From the NCBI GenBank assembly GCA_023480885.1, contig JAMCWX010000075.1, positions 62,001 through 126,000 of the forward strand: 64,000 nt of DNA. Direction: 5' to 3'. A program made the translations under genes and the position numbers. Positions 17,665-25,407 of the stretch are shown piece by piece. Under the pieces are notes generated by a model. That model did not search any database. It saw only the letters and a program-made list of their open reading frames with translations, and was not told the DNA's origin. Positions within the stretch are counted from its first letter, which is position 1. Each line of letters begins with the position of its first letter. This DNA is from Chloroflexota bacterium. GTDB lineage: Bacteria; Chloroflexota; UBA6077; FW602-bin22; JACPRP01.

Positions 17665-17704
17665 TTGAAATCAGCCGATGAGTGGTGTATTCTAGCCGTA
17701 GAAT
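17665..17704 (+). promoter_or_regulatory. Promoter plus overlapping palindrome for the DegT gene
   Basis: TTGAAA (17665-17670), 17 bases, TATTCT (17688-17693). A perfect 6-bp inverted repeat with 4-base centre, ATTCTAGCCGTAGAAT (17689-17704), overlaps the -10 box and the expected start, as a repressor operator would. It is divergent from the RiPP-like operon promoter about 110 bases away. Confidence 0.5.
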
Positions 17705-17728
17705 AAGCGCAGAATCAGGAGGTAGCCG

Positions 17729-18793
17729 TTGATTCCGATTGCAAAGCCGCTGATGGGTGATGCCGAGAAGAAGGCGATCATCGCCGTCCTCGACTCGGGC
17801 GTGCTGGCGCAGGGCGCTGTCGTCGAACAGTTCGAAAAGGACTTTGCCGCGGCGATTGGCGCCAGGCACGCCATCGCCGTCTCCTCGGGCACCACGGCGC
17901 TGCACCTGGCGCTCCTGGCGCACGGCGTCGGTCCCGGCGACGAGGTGATCACTTCTCCTCACACTTTCATAGCCACAGGCAACGCCGTGTTGCACGTCGG
18001 GGCCAGACCAGTTTTCGTGGATATCGACGGGGAGACTTATAACATCGATCCTTCGCTGATCGAGGAAAAGATAACCGCCAGGACAAAGGCCATCATCCCC
18101 GTACACCTCTACGGCTACCCTGCCGATATGTCAGGGATAATGGATATCGCGGAAAGGCGAGGACTCGCGATTATCGAGGATGCCTGCCAGGCGCACGGCG
18201 CTTCCATCCACGGCAAGTGCGTGGGCACATTTAGCACGGGCTGCTTCTCGTTCTATCCGACCAAGAATATCACTACTGGAGAAGGAGGCATCGTCACGAC
18301 CGACGACGATGCGTTGGCCGAGCGTCTGCGCCTGCTGCGCAATCACGGCCAGCGGCAGCGCTATTATCACGACATCCTCGGCTACAACTTTCGCATGAGC
18401 GACGTTCACGCTGCCATCGGGCTTGCCCAGTTGAGCCGTTTCGAGGAGTTCACCCAGAAGCGCATCGCCAACGCGGCCTTCTTCGATTCCAGGCTGTCCA
18501 ACGTGATAACGCCAAAGGTTGCGCCAGGCTTCAAGCACGTGTACCATCAGTACACGATAAGAGTGAAGGGCAACCGAGACGCGGCCCTGGCGCAGCTTCA
18601 TGCCAATGGGATAGGCGCTGGAATATACTATCCTGTTCCCCTGCATAAACAGAAGATATACCTCGATCTCGGTTACAGAGACGATCTGCCTCAGGCAGAG
18701 AAGGCGGCGGCGGAGACCATCTCCTTGCCAGTGCATCCCGCGCTGACGGACGAGGAATTAGAGAAGATCGCCAGGGAAGTGGGCAGAGTCTGA
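17729..18793 (+). CDS. DegT/DnrJ/EryC1/StrS-family sugar aminotransferase
   Basis: PLP-dependent aminotransferase of 354 residues that aminates a nucleotide-linked keto-sugar for glycan synthesis. It begins IPIAKPLMGDAEK; the PLP-binding region has SSGTTALHLAL. D-E-V-I-TSPHTFIATGNAV follows, and the Schiff-base Lys lies in SFYPTKNITTGEGG. TTG at 17729 follows CAGGAGGTAGCCG. The sugar substrate cannot be named. Its position ahead of two O-antigen-ligase-like genes supports a role in making a surface glycan. Confidence 0.93.
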   Translation: MIPIAKPLMGDAEKKAIIAVLDSGVLAQGAVVEQFEKDFAAAIGARHAIAVSSGTTALHLALLAHGVGPGDEVITSPHTFIATGNAVLHVGARPVFVDIDGETYNIDPSLIEEKITARTKAIIPVHLYGYPADMSGIMDIAERRGLAIIEDACQAHGASIHGKCVGTFSTGCFSFYPTKNITTGEGGIVTTDDDALAERLRLLRNHGQRQRYYHDILGYNFRMSDVHAAIGLAQLSRFEEFTQKRIANAAFFDSRLSNVITPKVAPGFKHVYHQYTIRVKGNRDAALAQLHANGIGAGIYYPVPLHKQKIYLDLGYRDDLPQAEKAAAETISLPVHPALTDEELEKIAREVGRV

Positions 18794-18806
18794 CCGTTCA
18801 AGAGTC

Positions 18807-18835
18807 TTGCACCCTCTCTCGAAAGATGCTATGCT
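18807..18835 (+). promoter_or_regulatory. Promoter of the first O-antigen-ligase gene
   Basis: TTGCAC (18807-18812), 17 bases, TATGCT (18830-18835) preceded by TGC (extended -10). The predicted start near 18842 leaves a leader of about 150 bases containing two hairpins. Confidence 0.55.
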
Positions 18836-18852
18836 AAGGCGCCTGAAGAAGC

Positions 18853-18899
18853 GGATGCTGACGATTGGCATCCTGCAAAGTGGCATAGTGTGCTATGCC
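18853..18899 (+). other. Two hairpins in the leader
   Basis: GGATGC (18853-18858) pairs with GCATCC (18868-18873). GGCATAG-TGTG-CTATGCC (18882-18899) is a perfect 7-bp hairpin. No U-tract follows, so these are not simple terminators. I could not match them to a riboswitch class. Confidence 0.45.
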
Positions 18900-18995
18900 G
18901 GATAGCGTTATGGGCGCCGAGGAATCGTTTTCCCGGGGTGCCCTTTTGTTGTGTTCCTGGACGTTTGTCTCCTGGGAAGGAATGCATCTTTGAAG

Positions 18996-21458
18996 ATGGC
19001 GGGACTGAATACTGGGCTCTACGGACTCCTTCGCCTTGCGAGTGGCGACACTTCTGCGAAGGAGTCGTCCTCCAATGGCACGGCATCCATTGCTTCTCGT
19101 CTCGACCCCGTGTCTCTCTACTCCACTTTGGCCGAATGGGGAACCTACCTCCTGCTTTTCGCTTTGCCTTTGACCGTCCTGCCAATTTCGGATGAGATGT
19201 ATGGCGTGCCCAAGATCACCGTGGTCAGAGTTTTCACTATTCTGATCCTTGCCCTGCTTGCGCTCAGAGCGCTTCACACGGGAAATCTTGTCATTCCCCG
19301 CACTCCTCTGGATTGGCCGCTTCTGGCCTTCGTGGCTGTCGCCCTGATCGCCAGCGCACAGGGAGTGTCGTGGGGCGCCGCGATACTTGGCCCTAACGTC
19401 AGAAGTGATGGCTTACTCACATTTGTCAATGCTGCCATCCTTTGCTATGTGGCCGCCGGGCTGTTGCGTGATGCGACCAAGGTTCGACGGGCGCTTTGTG
19501 CGGCTTCCCTCGCGTCTCTGCTCATATCCGTCGAGGCTATCGCTGAGTTTTTCAATCGGAGCTTGATCGGGCAGCCCAGCGGTTACTTTGCGTATCGCCC
19601 GATGTCCACCCTCGGCAATCCCGATTTCCTGGGTGGCTACCTGGTCATGATCGTGCCGCTAACCGCCGCGTTAGTGATGATGAGCGCCAGGAAGTGGGCG
19701 CGTGCGCTCTGGAGCCTGACCATGCTCCTATCGCTGGTGGTGATATTCTTTTCGTTAACGCGCGCCGCCTGGGTCTCCTTGATCGTGCTGGCGCCTGTCT
19801 ACGTTATAATTGAGAGAAAGGGCATTTGGGCCAGACGGGCATGGTTCGTCGGCGTTGCGCTTGCCCTGGCGCTAGTGATTGCTCTGACCGAGGCGGGAAC
19901 GCTGGTGCAACTGCGGGCTGCCGAGTCGAAGAGCTCGACGGTCCCGGCGGCGCAGGCAACCGTTCCCGTGGACCAGGCAGCAGCCACCTCGGCTACAGGC
20001 GGGGGCGCGGGGCAAACGAAGGCGAGCGGAACAGGCAACGCTGCGGAAACTGTTAGGGTTGGCCCGGGGCAGAGCGATCCTCTGGCAATCGCGGCTAACG
20101 TCAATAGCTTTGGCGGCAGTGAGCGGCTGCGCTCCATCGTCAATTTTCAAGAGGGAGGGTCAGGTCGCCTCATCTTCTGGCGTATCGCTCTAAATCTGAT
20201 CGCCGATCATCCTCTGCTGGGCACTGGCTATGCCAGCATGTACGCGGCTTTGACCAGGTATTACACCCTAGACTGGGTTCGAATGTCGTCCGGTCTCTGG
20301 CTGGATAAATCTCACAACGAGCTGCTGGACGTGGCCATCCAGACCGGCCTCGTCGGCCTTGCCATCTATCTCTGGCTACTTGGGACTTTTGCCGTCACGG
20401 TTTACAGAGCCTATCGTCGAGGCCGCCTGGCCAATGAGCCGCCAAAGCCTGGGCGGGACATCGCTTCGCCAAAGACCGGTGAGGCAACTGGGCGCGGGTT
20501 TCCAGACAATCATCTTCTGGTAGCTATCGCCTTCGGCTGGCTAGGTTATCTCGCGCAGTCGATGTTCCTTTTTGGCACGGTTGACACCATCCCAACCTTC
20601 TGGATGCTCGCGGGCATGGGGCTCAGCGCCGCGAGCGCTGTGGATACGAGATCAATTCGCTGGAACTTCAAGTCTGGTGTAGCTGTCAGGAATGGCATTT
20701 ATGCTTTGGTGCTTGCCTCTGCCGGCTTCTTGTTGTACCTGTCAGCCCTTCCGCTGGTCTCGGAAATCTACCTGGCTCGGGCAGGCGATGCCAGATTGCG
20801 TCACGATATGGGTTCGGCGATGAGCTATTACTTGAAAGCGGCTTCTCTCGCTCCAAATAACCAGGACACCGTGGTCAAGGCCGCTCAGGCGCTGGCTGAA
20901 ATCGCCTCGATCACGCCTGACGCGAGGAGCCGCCGACACCTCCTCGACGAATCGGTGCTACTGTGGAATGACGCCGTCGATAGCCACCCGCGTTTCGCGA
21001 ACCTTTATCTCCTGCGGGCGGAGACCTACGCGCGATATGGCGACGATCACGTTATCGATGCTTTCAACGATTTCAAGCGCGCGGTAGAGCTCTATCCTCT
21101 GTATGCCAGAGCGCTGGCCGGCGTCGCCGACATGGGCCACATGCTCGGACGCCAGGATGAAGCTATCGTGGCTGAACGCCGGCTTCTAGTCATCGATCCT
21201 AATAAAGAGGACACCCTGGCCTCCCTCGCCGAAGACTATTTTGCGGCGCGGCGGTGGAGCGAGGCTATCGCCACCTGGAAGAAGGTAGAGCAATTCGATG
21301 GGGAGAGCGCCGATCTACATTACTGGATCGCCCAGGCGTATCTTGCCGGTGGGAAAAGCAGAGAGGCGCAAGAGGAGCTACAGGCTGCTCTGCGCTTGAA
21401 TCCCGAGCACGCTCCGGCCCAGGATGCGCTGAAGAGGTTGCGGGACAGCCATAATTAA
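18996..21458 (+). CDS. O-antigen-ligase-like membrane protein with C-terminal TPRs (copy 1)
   Basis: About 820 residues. Roughly a dozen membrane helices carry the Wzy/WaaL/PglL pattern: a first-loop RSDGL, the segment GYFAYRPMSTLGNPDFLGGYLV, SLTRAAWVSL, and a large external loop ending SGRLIFWRIALNLIADHPLLGTG and DKSHNELLDVAIQTGLVG. An Ala/Thr/Gly-rich insert (about residues 310-370) lies in that loop. The last 220 residues are TPRs facing the outside or cytosol. Family members transfer lipid-linked glycan to lipid A or to protein. With no LPS genes here, O-linked protein glycosylation is the likelier role (inference). ATG at 18996 was chosen; GTG at 18951 is an alternative. Confidence 0.85.
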   Translation: MAGLNTGLYGLLRLASGDTSAKESSSNGTASIASRLDPVSLYSTLAEWGTYLLLFALPLTVLPISDEMYGVPKITVVRVFTILILALLALRALHTGNLVIPRTPLDWPLLAFVAVALIASAQGVSWGAAILGPNVRSDGLLTFVNAAILCYVAAGLLRDATKVRRALCAASLASLLISVEAIAEFFNRSLIGQPSGYFAYRPMSTLGNPDFLGGYLVMIVPLTAALVMMSARKWARALWSLTMLLSLVVIFFSLTRAAWVSLIVLAPVYVIIERKGIWARRAWFVGVALALALVIALTEAGTLVQLRAAESKSSTVPAAQATVPVDQAAATSATGGGAGQTKASGTGNAAETVRVGPGQSDPLAIAANVNSFGGSERLRSIVNFQEGGSGRLIFWRIALNLIADHPLLGTGYASMYAALTRYYTLDWVRMSSGLWLDKSHNELLDVAIQTGLVGLAIYLWLLGTFAVTVYRAYRRGRLANEPPKPGRDIASPKTGEATGRGFPDNHLLVAIAFGWLGYLAQSMFLFGTVDTIPTFWMLAGMGLSAASAVDTRSIRWNFKSGVAVRNGIYALVLASAGFLLYLSALPLVSEIYLARAGDARLRHDMGSAMSYYLKAASLAPNNQDTVVKAAQALAEIASITPDARSRRHLLDESVLLWNDAVDSHPRFANLYLLRAETYARYGDDHVIDAFNDFKRAVELYPLYARALAGVADMGHMLGRQDEAIVAERRLLVIDPNKEDTLASLAEDYFAARRWSEAIATWKKVEQFDGESADLHYWIAQAYLAGGKSREAQEELQAALRLNPEHAPAQDALKRLRDSHN

Positions 21459-21475
21459 TAGATGGTCTATTGGGG

Positions 21476-21481
21476 TATAAT
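21476..21481 (+). promoter_or_regulatory. -10 box ahead of the TPR gene
   Basis: TATAAT 18 bases before the ATG at 21499; the -35 region is A/T-rich (AATTAA) and weak. A start near 21488 would give a very short leader. Confidence 0.4.
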
Positions 21482-21498
21482 ACTGCGAGGTGACGATC

Positions 21499-22440
21499 AT
21501 GGGCTCAACTGGCACTAATGGAAGTAAGTCGCGATTCGAGGACAAGTTAATATGGGGCCTGGTGATTGCCATAGCTATTGGGATTGTGGCTTTTGGAGCC
21601 TTCTATTATCTCGATCGCTATGCGTATTCCAGTCCGGCACCTATCGACCGCGAGATCACGCAACTCGAACAGATGGTTGTCAACGATCCCGATAACGCCA
21701 ATGTTCGACTGGCGGTGGCTGATCGGTACTCAGCCAAGAAGTTGTACGAGCGAGCTATCCAGCAGTACAAGGAAGCCTTGAAGCTGAATGAGAACCTCGA
21801 CAGGGCGTGGGCAGGTTTGGGATACGCACAGCTTGCGTCTAGTAGAAACGAGGACGCTATCGCTTCGTTCAAGCGAGCGTTGGACTTGGTGAAGTCTGAC
21901 AAAGCGGGGGCATTGTCGCCAGGCGTGGCCGCCGTGCGCTACTACCTCGGCGCGGCGTACTCCAACCAGGGGGAGCTGGATAAGGCTATAGCCGAGTTCC
22001 GCCAGGTTCTGGAGGCGAACAGGGGCGATGCCGACGCCACGTACCAGTTAGCGCTGGTGCTTCAGAAGAAGGGCATGCACGACGACGCTATCGGTCTGTT
22101 CAACTATGCCACCGACCTCGTGCCAGATTTCAAGGAAGCTTATAGTGGGTTGGCGGAGAGCTACAAGGCCAAGGGGATGGCAACGGAGGAAGAGTATGCC
22201 GAGGCGATGGTCGATCTCTTTGACCAATCCTACGATCAGGCAATTGCCCGCCTCCAGAAGGTGATCGCCGCGAAATCAGATTTCGCCAACGCTTACTTTG
22301 GGCTGGGGCTCGCTTTGGAGAAGAAGGGCAAGTTGAACGAGGCGAAGGAAGCGTATTCCAACGCCGTGAAGTACAAGAACAACTACGCGTCGGCGCAAGC
22401 TGCGCTGGCAAGGCTCAATGTTGCTTCACCCAAACAGTAA
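21499..22440 (+). CDS. Membrane-anchored TPR protein (copy 1)
   Basis: About 313 residues: short polar N-terminus, one membrane helix (about 20-43), then PIDREITQLEQMV and six or more TPR units, mostly of the form A-W-A-x-L-G-x-x-x-x. TPR arrays mediate protein-protein contacts. The anchor places them outside the membrane. It is paralogous to the gene at 28056: both have the anchor followed by IDREI and VRL just before the first TPR. ATG at 21499 has GAGG eight bases upstream. Next gene is the NHL propeller, the same order as in copy 2. Probable scaffold or assembly partner for the cytochromes. Confidence 0.85.
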   Translation: MGSTGTNGSKSRFEDKLIWGLVIAIAIGIVAFGAFYYLDRYAYSSPAPIDREITQLEQMVVNDPDNANVRLAVADRYSAKKLYERAIQQYKEALKLNENLDRAWAGLGYAQLASSRNEDAIASFKRALDLVKSDKAGALSPGVAAVRYYLGAAYSNQGELDKAIAEFRQVLEANRGDADATYQLALVLQKKGMHDDAIGLFNYATDLVPDFKEAYSGLAESYKAKGMATEEEYAEAMVDLFDQSYDQAIARLQKVIAAKSDFANAYFGLGLALEKKGKLNEAKEAYSNAVKYKNNYASAQAALARLNVASPKQ

Positions 22441-22481
22441 GAAGATAGTTTCACGGCCTTGCAGGAGGGAGGTAGAAGGAA

Positions 22482-23558
22482 TTGAGTGATCAGGAGACAC
22501 AGTGGCCTGAGGGAGGGAACAGTTCCAGCGCGCCGGGTGGAGGAGACGGAGCGCCTTCGACTGCACCAGAAGAGGCAGGGCAGAGAAGGTCGCGCCGCAG
22601 GATATTGATCGCTCTCCTGGTGTTGTTGCTAGCGGTTATCGCCTGCAACGCCTATTACATGCTGTCGCGACAGCCGATCACCACGCTGCCGCTGGTGCGG
22701 GCTTTCGCGCGGTCGACACCACCGACCTATCTTTTCAGCATCACGGGCCTCAGCGAACCCATGGGCATTGCCATTAGCCCCGACGCCCAAAGGGTCTATG
22801 TCACCGAGTTGGGCGGTGAGCGCATGGTTCGGGTATTCGATCGCACCGGCAAGCAGATCGTTTCCTTCGCTTTCCCAGGAACGAAGATCCCAGATCGTGC
22901 ACCTACTTATCCAGCCGTCGATCGACAGGGCCGACTGTACGTTCCTGAGCGGGCGCAACACGTAGTTGCCGTCTACTCGCCAGAGGGCAGGCACCTGGGG
23001 GTGTTCCCGCGTGTTGCGCCGGGCGAGAATTTCGCGTGGTCGCCTCTTGGGGTCTCGATCGGTCGCTCAGGCGATATTCTGGTTACAGACACTACAGTCG
23101 ACGAGCACAGCGTATATATCTTCGACTCGTCGGGCCAACTGCGGAAAAGGTTCGGCAAATCGGGTAGCGGCAATGGCGAGTTCGACTTCCCCAACCAGGC
23201 GGCCGTCGATCATCGCTCGAGAATTTACGTTACGGATGGCAACAATGGGCGCGTCAGCATCTTCGATGCGGACGGCAATCACCTCGGCTACCTGGGCGTG
23301 GGTAATGCCCCTGGGGCGGTTGGCTTGCCGCGCGGCCTGGCCATCGACAGCATGGATCGTCTGCACGTCGTGGACAGCATTAACGGCAGGGTTCAGGTAT
23401 TCGACGTCAGCGGCGACAAGCCGTCGTTTCTTTTCACGATCGGTGCGGCCAGCAGCGCACGGCCGCTCGCTTTGCCGAATGGGGTGGCGGTGGACGACAC
23501 TGGGCGCGTTTACATCGCCAACACGGCGGAAAATGAAGTTCAGGTGTGGACGTACTAA
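22482..23558 (+). CDS. Membrane-anchored NHL-repeat beta-propeller (copy 1)
   Basis: 358 residues. The N-terminus is polar (Gly/Ser/Glu), with one membrane helix at about 38-60. About six NHL blades follow, with signatures such as SEPMGIAISPDAQRVYVTE, FPNQAAVDHRSRIYVTD-NNGRVSIFD and LPNGVAVDDTGRVYIANT. It ends VQVWTY, as its paralogue at 28891 ends VQVWQY. TTG start after AGGAGGGAGGTAGAAGGAA. NHL propellers bind proteins or glycans. Genes of this kind accompany filament-forming cytochromes in known clusters, which supports a shared role here, though the partner is inferred. Confidence 0.88.
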   Translation: MSDQETQWPEGGNSSSAPGGGDGAPSTAPEEAGQRRSRRRILIALLVLLLAVIACNAYYMLSRQPITTLPLVRAFARSTPPTYLFSITGLSEPMGIAISPDAQRVYVTELGGERMVRVFDRTGKQIVSFAFPGTKIPDRAPTYPAVDRQGRLYVPERAQHVVAVYSPEGRHLGVFPRVAPGENFAWSPLGVSIGRSGDILVTDTTVDEHSVYIFDSSGQLRKRFGKSGSGNGEFDFPNQAAVDHRSRIYVTDGNNGRVSIFDADGNHLGYLGVGNAPGAVGLPRGLAIDSMDRLHVVDSINGRVQVFDVSGDKPSFLFTIGAASSARPLALPNGVAVDDTGRVYIANTAENEVQVWTY

Positions 23559-23600
23559 TGTCTTCCCACGGACAAGTACCAAGAAAACCCAATCATGGTA

Positions 23601-23629
23601 TTGATTTCCCTCAGTTTGTGTGCTATCAT
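23601..23629 (+). promoter_or_regulatory. Promoter of hexahaem cytochrome 1
   Basis: TTGATT (23601-23606), exactly 17 bases, TATCAT (23624-23629) preceded by TGC. It would give a leader of about 320 bases. Confidence 0.5.
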
Positions 23630-23674
23630 CGAATTGCTAGGACACCGGCGAGCGGTGCCGTGCAGGATAGTGTC

Positions 23675-23690
23675 CTTGACATAAGTCAAG
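23675..23690 (+). promoter_or_regulatory. Crp/Fnr-type palindrome
   Basis: CTTGACATAAGTCAAG, a perfect inverted repeat (CTTGAC, four bases, GTCAAG) of the TTGAy-N4-rTCAA type bound by Fnr/Dnr-class regulators. It lies downstream of the proposed promoter and upstream of the cytochrome start. A Crp-family gene is at 36209, but its recognition helix favours GTGA half-sites, so another regulator may bind. Confidence 0.5.
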
Positions 23691-23958
23691 GGCTGCCTGT
23701 ATTCGCCACGCGCAAGAGGGAGCCAGCCTGATTCAGGGTAGGACTGGTGCGCTGTGGTGGCCTGGTGAGATCACCCTCATCTTCAGTGCCGCTGAAGGCT
23801 GGCGGCTAATGGCCGAGGGCCGGCCTGGAAACTTGGAGAGAAGTTGCAGGCAAGGTTTGTTTGGTTGTATAGCTGCTGTTGGCGGCATGCGCGGCTTTTT
23901 CTCCACCCGGTAATCACTTGTTTTCGAAGCGATTCTGCCGAAGAAAGGAGGTGAAAGA

Positions 23959-25215
23959 GTGAGAAAGGCAATCCTTATTCTCGCAGTTATTATCGCCGTT
24001 CTAGCGCTTATGTTCGCCTTTGCCAGCGTGGCCTTCGCGGATAACGGACCGCACGGCAACTTCGGCGCGCGAGACACGTCAGCTACAACCGACGCGTGTG
24101 CTGGGTGTCACCGCGCCCACACTGGCACCGCGGATCCGCTGCTGCGATTCGGTGGCAACGAATACCAGTTCTGCACCACCTGCCACGGCAGTGGAACTCA
24201 AGGCGCGTATACTAACGTGCAAGACGGCGTTATCGGCACTCCTGGAGCTTACTACCAGTCGGCGTACAGCACCTCTGCCCAGATCAGCACTACCTACGGC
24301 CTGAACGGCGGCGGATTCGAGAATATGAAGATGTACGTCCCTGCCAACGGAACCTGGAGCGCGGCAGCGGCCGTCACCTCCAAGCACCGCGTCGAAGGGC
24401 TCGGCGGAGTGACTGGCCAGACAGTAACTGCCTGGGGTGGTGGATCGACAGGACCCGGCCTCGGGGGCACGCTCAAGTGCACCAGTTGCCACGACCCGCA
24501 CGGCAGCCCCAACTACCGCATCCTCCGAGGTGGCTATTCGCAAGGCTCGCCTGACGCCGCTGCCTCGTGGGTTCCCAACGCGGGCCTGTGGCCGGCGCAG
24601 GTCGCCACCACTGCTGGCAAACAGGCGATGGTTGGCAGCAACGAGATCGCCCAGGGCGCGCATAACTACGCGGCCACGATCAACGTCTATTACGATCGCG
24701 GCATCAGCGACTTCTGCGGCGCCTGCCATCAGAACTACCTGCTGAACAAGGCCAGTGGGTGGGGCCTGGGATCAGGGCAGACGGCGCCCGCCGGCTACGT
24801 GGTCACGTCGGGTGGCCCTTCAGCGGCTCGCGATCGCCATCCAGTGGCCAGCAAGGGCTACTACACTGGGACCAGCCAACTCGTGACCTGGCAGGCTGGC
24901 GCGGGCAATGGCTTCGACGCCAACGCCAGTTGGATCACGCCTGGCACGGCTAACTTCGTGTCCAAGGCCCTGCGGCGCGTCACCGATGCCGTCGGTGGCA
25001 CCCGCCTGAATGCTGGCATCGTCAGCGATGTTAACGGCGGCAACTACAACGGCACGCAGGTGACGTGTCTGACGTGCCACTACGCCCATGGCTCGGCAGC
25101 CCAGGCAACTGGTTGGGCATCCAACGTCGCTCCAACTAACGACAGCGCCAACCTGTTCCTCGACAACCGTGGCGTCTGCCAGGCCTGCCACCAGAAGGGC
25201 ACGTCGTCTTACTAA
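23959..25215 (+). CDS. Hexahaem c-type cytochrome (1), nanowire-subunit-like
   Basis: 418 residues with a Sec signal (AFA|DNG, cleavage after about 27) and no other membrane segment, so the protein is exported. Six CXXCH motifs start at residues 47, 72, 174, 253, 370 and 407; motifs 1, 3 and 5 are CXXCHxxH (CHRAH, CHDPH, CHYAH), supplying candidate distal His ligands. The rest is Gly/Ser/Thr/Asn/Tyr-rich. Haem number and size resemble OmcS (six haems, about 400 residues), which polymerises into extracellular filaments; sequence identity was not measured. It is paralogous to the genes at 29996 and 30923. GTG start after AAAGGAGGTGAAAGA. A strong terminator follows, so it is probably expressed at high level as its own unit. 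Confidence 0.9.
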   Translation: MRKAILILAVIIAVLALMFAFASVAFADNGPHGNFGARDTSATTDACAGCHRAHTGTADPLLRFGGNEYQFCTTCHGSGTQGAYTNVQDGVIGTPGAYYQSAYSTSAQISTTYGLNGGGFENMKMYVPANGTWSAAAAVTSKHRVEGLGGVTGQTVTAWGGGSTGPGLGGTLKCTSCHDPHGSPNYRILRGGYSQGSPDAAASWVPNAGLWPAQVATTAGKQAMVGSNEIAQGAHNYAATINVYYDRGISDFCGACHQNYLLNKASGWGLGSGQTAPAGYVVTSGGPSAARDRHPVASKGYYTGTSQLVTWQAGAGNGFDANASWITPGTANFVSKALRRVTDAVGGTRLNAGIVSDVNGGNYNGTQVTCLTCHYAHGSAAQATGWASNVAPTNDSANLFLDNRGVCQACHQKGTSSY

Positions 25216-25249
25216 CCTGGTTTGGCTCAATCTCGCAAATGCGAATCCA

Positions 25250-25277
25250 GGAGGGAGGATCATTCCTCCCTCCTTTT
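25250..25277 (+). terminator. Rho-independent terminator after hexahaem cytochrome 1
   Basis: Perfect 10-bp stem GGAGGGAGGA / TCCTCCCTCC with loop TCAT, followed by TTTT. Located 35 bases after the stop codon. The clearest terminator in the window. Confidence 0.85.
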
Positions 25278-25407
25278 GGACTGTTAACGGGCAACCGCAC
25301 AAGTTGCCGTGATGGCTGTGGTTCGGTTCAAGATCAGGCAGAATGTGGGGATCTGCCTGTGGACCGCCGGCGTCCGCGTACACCAAAGCATAGAAAGGCA
25401 TTGGCCA

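Larger units (their letters stand above)
23559..23958 (+). other. 400-base structured intergenic leader
   Basis: No gene of credible composition. It holds a promoter (23601-23629), a Crp/Fnr-type palindrome (23675-23690) and a series of inverted repeats: GGTGA-GA-TCACC (23764-23775), GCCGC/GCGGC (23788-23806), GGCC-GAG-GGCC (23811-23821), and GCCTG/CAGGC with inner AACTT/AAGTT (23823-23851). The density suggests a long structured 5' leader of the hexahaem cytochrome mRNA. I did not recognise a GEMM/c-di-GMP or other known riboswitch. Confidence 0.5.

Noticed and set aside
23690-23958. GEMM (c-di-GMP/cGAMP) riboswitch before the hexahaem gene
   Set aside because: The ACGCGCAAG stretch is superficially similar, but the GGCAAACC and GACGCAAAGCC core elements are missing.
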